From: Apostichopus japonicus | Taxonomy: Eukaryota > Echinodermata > Holothuroidea > Aspidochirotida > Stichopodidae | Reading direction: 5' to 3' | DNA: 64,000 nucleotides | NCBI RefSeq assembly: GCF_037975245.1 | Contig: NC_092567.1 | Location: 2,517,714 to 2,581,713 of the forward strand | Position numbers and translations under genes: made by a program | Shown: positions 60,780-64,000 of the stretch, piece by piece | Layout: the number at the start of each line of letters is the position of its first letter | How positions within the stretch are numbered: the stretch's first letter is position 1 | Notes under the pieces: generated by a model | Told to the model about the DNA's origin: nothing | What the model saw: only the letters and a program-made list of their open reading frames with translations | Database searches by the model: none

Positions 60780-61705
60780 CTGTAATGGATTACTGTATGA
60801 CGTCATCACTCAGTCACTAAAACATCAACCGTTCATTTCTACTAGTTTCCTTACATGTCATATGACAACAGTTCGCTCCGAGTTAGTGATTTTATGACAC
60901 AGTGTATGCTCTCGTTTCACAATGATTCATGATGCTATTACCTAACGGATACAATCCTAAACCATCCCCAACCCCTCCCCGACCCCAGGGAATGATTCTA
61001 ATGATTTTAATATATCAAAGAATACCGGAGTAGAGATTTATGGTAGATTTGAGCAAAGACTTCTACAGTTAGCCCTTTGTGTGTAGAGAAAATTGTTACG
61101 CTATAAAAGTAACATTCAAAATGTTAATTTTTTTTTATCAGTTCCTTTCACGGTCAATAAACTGTGAACAAAATTTTCACGGAGAAATTAATGAACAAAG
61201 GATGTTCTACAAGAAAATTGTAAATATCTTCTTTTATACTTTTGGTATTGGTAACGAATTATGATATGCACATCAGCAGAGTGAAAAAAAATAATCATGA
61301 AGCATCTGCCGGCGAGAGTGGATTGACAGCTGAAAAGTTATTTTCCAATATTGTGTGAGGCTTGTAACACACCATAACACCGGACTAAACTTATTTTAAA
61401 GTCTATCCGTTTCTTAGTTTAGCATTACTTTGACCGTGTGTGCGGAAGTAAGATTATTTAGACCTCATCTAAACTTGACATTGAGAACGGTGCTATCATC
61501 ATTACGAGGTATAGACTTGTAACTGCCCTATCTGAATTCCCTTTTCGATACACGACAATTATAAATCTTTCCCCGTGATGAGAAACAAAGTTTAATGCTC
61601 GTTTTCTTATTTCTTTGTTTCACATTAATTAATACCTCTGTGTCTGTTACTAAAATTACCGTTACTAATTAACAGGAACATGAATATAGCCTATGTCTCG
61701 CTTAC

Positions 61706-61741
61706 CTCTTCTCCTGGTAATTTGCCATTTTCGTCACAGGC
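61706..61741 (-). CDS. Microexon gene, 36-bp coding exon
   Basis: Acceptor (ttcctttcag) and donor (gtaagc) enclose 12 codons, ACDENGKLPGEE, phase 0-0. Upstream exons lie beyond this position; I could not identify any up to 64000. Gene family not recognised. Confidence 0.5.
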
Positions 61742-62000
61742 CTGAAAGGAAGAGAAATATTATATTCATGAGATTTTGAAATTGAATTTCAGGAAAATAT
61801 ACTATAGCGAAGCAAAAAGTATATATATTTGGATCATTTATCTTCACAAATATCACAGTAAACTATTCCTGGCAGGTAAACGCACATCTACATTGAACAC
61901 CCTAAAGTCAATAAAGGAGACAGACTCGTCAATGTAAGATGCACGGACTTAATAACATGAATATAAACATCAGCTTTATGTTCAAATCCGTCATCACACA

Positions 62001-62033
62001 CTGAGTGACGTCATTAAACACTGAGTGACGTCA
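62001..62033. promoter_or_regulatory. Tandem CRE/ATF-type sites
   Basis: ctgagtgacgtcat occurs twice, 20 bp apart, giving two perfect TGACGTCA palindromes (62006-62013 and 62026-62033). They lie in an intron of the microexon gene. CREB/ATF-family factors bind this 8-mer; function here is inferred only. Confidence 0.5.
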
Positions 62034-64000
62034 TCATAATGAACTTCTCACGACAAGAGAAAAGAGAGCAGTATTCAAAGATAAACCCCATAACCTCGTG
62101 GTTGTATCGATGTAATGGCAAAAAACGAAAAATATTGGTTAGCCCACAAAGATTTATATTAGCTACCCCCAACACCCCCCCATCCCCCTTCGTCTTAGAT
62201 GGTATGTTTCTATCGTAATGTTGATCGAGTAGAGATATCATGCAAGTTTGGGAAATTCAGTTGTATGATGAACACATAAAATAAGAGCCACAAGGGTAGA
62301 ATTAAATAGACTAGTCTAGATCTGTTAACATTGCAAAACAATCCTGAAATATAATAAACCCTGTATAGATTACTTTCTTTCTCAATTTGCCCTGGGTGTG
62401 TGTATGTTTAATTGGAAGTTTGCACATGCGAACATAATCAATTTTCCAATAGTTGACTCTCTCAGTTCAACGTTAGGCTGGGAACATTTAGACCAGTAAG
62501 CAACGGTATGTAAATTAAGGATTATTTAGAGTGAGTTTATGTAACCGATACTCCCTACGTGTCTATTAGACTAGGCAGAAACCGCGTGAGCTCGACATTT
62601 CTTTGTCTCTATGTATTAGCTTACTCGGACTTGGTTTGGGTTGCTCATATACTCTATAGAACGCTGTTAGGACTCGAGAGTGCCATATTCGAACCAAGTC
62701 GTCTCGGACTTGGGTCGGGATAAGGACTAGTTTGACTCTGCTACATCAGACTGTTTCTTATCCAATAATATACAGACATATTGAATGGTTCTGATGGCAA
62801 GAGTACTAATAACAATAGGTACCATGTGAGGATACAAGGCCCGGATGTTGCATTATATTATCGTCAGCACCGTCAGCACTTAAATATAATTATACAAAAT
62901 TAATTTGCCCGGTGGTAAATTTTACAAAATCAACCACATTACTAGGTACTTTGCACACCCCCCCCCCCCATTCTCTCCTCCCACTCAGGCCTGAGCTCCT
63001 TCAAGATACTGCTTTTTTTTAAGCTTTTATTTAGCAGTTATTCAAAAGACGAAAGGAATATGACAAATATTTTAAAGATGATGGTAGAAAAAGACGTTTC
63101 TTGAAAATGAATTAAAAAACCTTAAATTTAATCTTTTACTTAAACTTTTAAGTATTCACCTCTCCTTTAATTTTCCTAGTATGTTAAAGTACATGAAGTT
63201 GATGAAACCTACCTAAACAATCCATTTGTTTCTTAGTTTCAAATTAAACCCAGATACGCCCTTTCATATATAAGCCTGCTTGGACCCACACATTCATATC
63301 AGTCACGTATATATACATTAATCTAAATCAATAATGAAATATAATCAATATGGATCCCTGAAATCCCATTACAACTCAAACTACTAAAACCGATTAACAT
63401 TTAATGATTGATGTATTGCTGCATGCAGTGACGTCAGAGGTAAAGATTCTAGAGATGAAAATTATCCATCGATGTGTTCACCTATAAAACATTTTTGACT
63501 AAGAAACACTGGGAGCACGATAGATTCATTTCGCTTCATATGTTTTTATCTGTTTGAATATGCTCTATCTTAAAATTAAGAATGTTCATTGATTCACAAG
63601 ACAATAACTTCTATAAGGAGAGCATAAAGGGGTCTACATGCAGAGAAAGAAAGACAACAATAACTGGGAAATAAGACGAAAGTACTGGAGTACGAGCGTG
63701 GAAGGGAGACTTCATTTATTTTCATTTATTTGTACCAACCTCGTCAAAAGGTTTCTAACGTATATTGTGTATTGAACGATATATATACATCCTGGAGAAA
63801 TAACTCCTCGTCGTTGGACAATTGCAGATTTAACTTTAAATATAATTGTCTTTACTTCAGAATGGGGACCTAGACGACCCCCCCCCCCTTCCAATTAGAA
63901 TCTCTAAGGAAGTTTGTTTTCATCTTTAATATATTAATTAAAAGTAACGAATCAAACCAGAGAAAGTGTGCCATTACAATAAGTACGCAATACGTAGATT
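62034..64000. other. No further exon recognised; intron or 5' part of the microexon gene
   Basis: AT-rich, with poly-C runs near 62170, 62960 and 63880 and one more TGACGTCA at 63429. No open exon with good splice sites was found. Confidence 0.35.

Larger units (their letters stand above)
59164..61409. repeat. Tandem duplication, unit 2 (2,246 bp)
   Basis: Second copy, constant offset of 2,246 bp at every landmark checked. The junction after the second unit is ttttaaagtctatccg, which resembles the unit 1 end (ttttaaagtatatc); no long flanking repeat explains the duplication. Confidence 0.95.

Overview
The window is AT-rich animal nuclear DNA: spliced genes with GT/AG introns, long intergenic and intronic DNA, many transposon fossils, long (TA)n arrays and poly-C/poly-G runs. 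The gene families seen (class A GPCR pseudogene, immunoglobulin-domain receptors, a Death domain protein, Penelope-like retroelements, hAT transposons) fit a marine invertebrate deuterostome. My best guess is an echinoderm, possibly a sea cucumber. That is inference from content only.

Layout. 1-2.3 kb holds two phase-compatible + strand exons of an unrecognised protein. 2.7-3.6 kb is one copy of a diverged segment whose partner lies at 22.1-23.0 kb; both carry remnants of a small membrane-protein gene. 8.0-8.9 kb is a broken intronless class A GPCR. 10.6-10.9 kb is the last exon of a Death domain gene. 11.7-12.5 kb is a frameshifted copy of a repetitive transposon-like protein. 14.2-16.1 kb is a Penelope-like element (minus strand; RT and GIY-YIG pieces) split by a non-LTR LINE fragment. 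16.6-20.3 kb is a spliced immunoglobulin-domain surface protein gene (minus strand). 20.3-21.9 kb holds tRNA-derived SINEs and two roughly 207-bp units with a hammerhead-ribozyme-like core. 23.1-27.6 kb is an apparently complete hAT transposon: an 851-codon transposase, matching terminal inverted repeats and a perfect 8-bp target duplication.

28-43 kb has few recognisable genes. It holds purine-rich repeats, several non-autonomous hAT-like elements, a 26-bp minisatellite and a tandem 223-bp duplication. 44.4-45.8 kb carries two linked exons that together look like one Ig-type module, and 49.9-50.2 kb a terminal exon with a transmembrane segment, both on the minus strand. 50.2-51.8 kb is a composite of hAT-like repeats. 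52.9-53.1 kb is a 34-bp minisatellite.

55.7-61.8 kb is the 3' part of an unrecognised minus-strand gene with tiny phase-0 exons. A near-identical 2,246-bp tandem duplication (56.9-61.4 kb) has doubled a 30-bp microexon. The same region has a striking cluster of TGACGTCA (CRE-type) palindromes. Large remaining stretches show nothing I can support as coding; they are listed as such.
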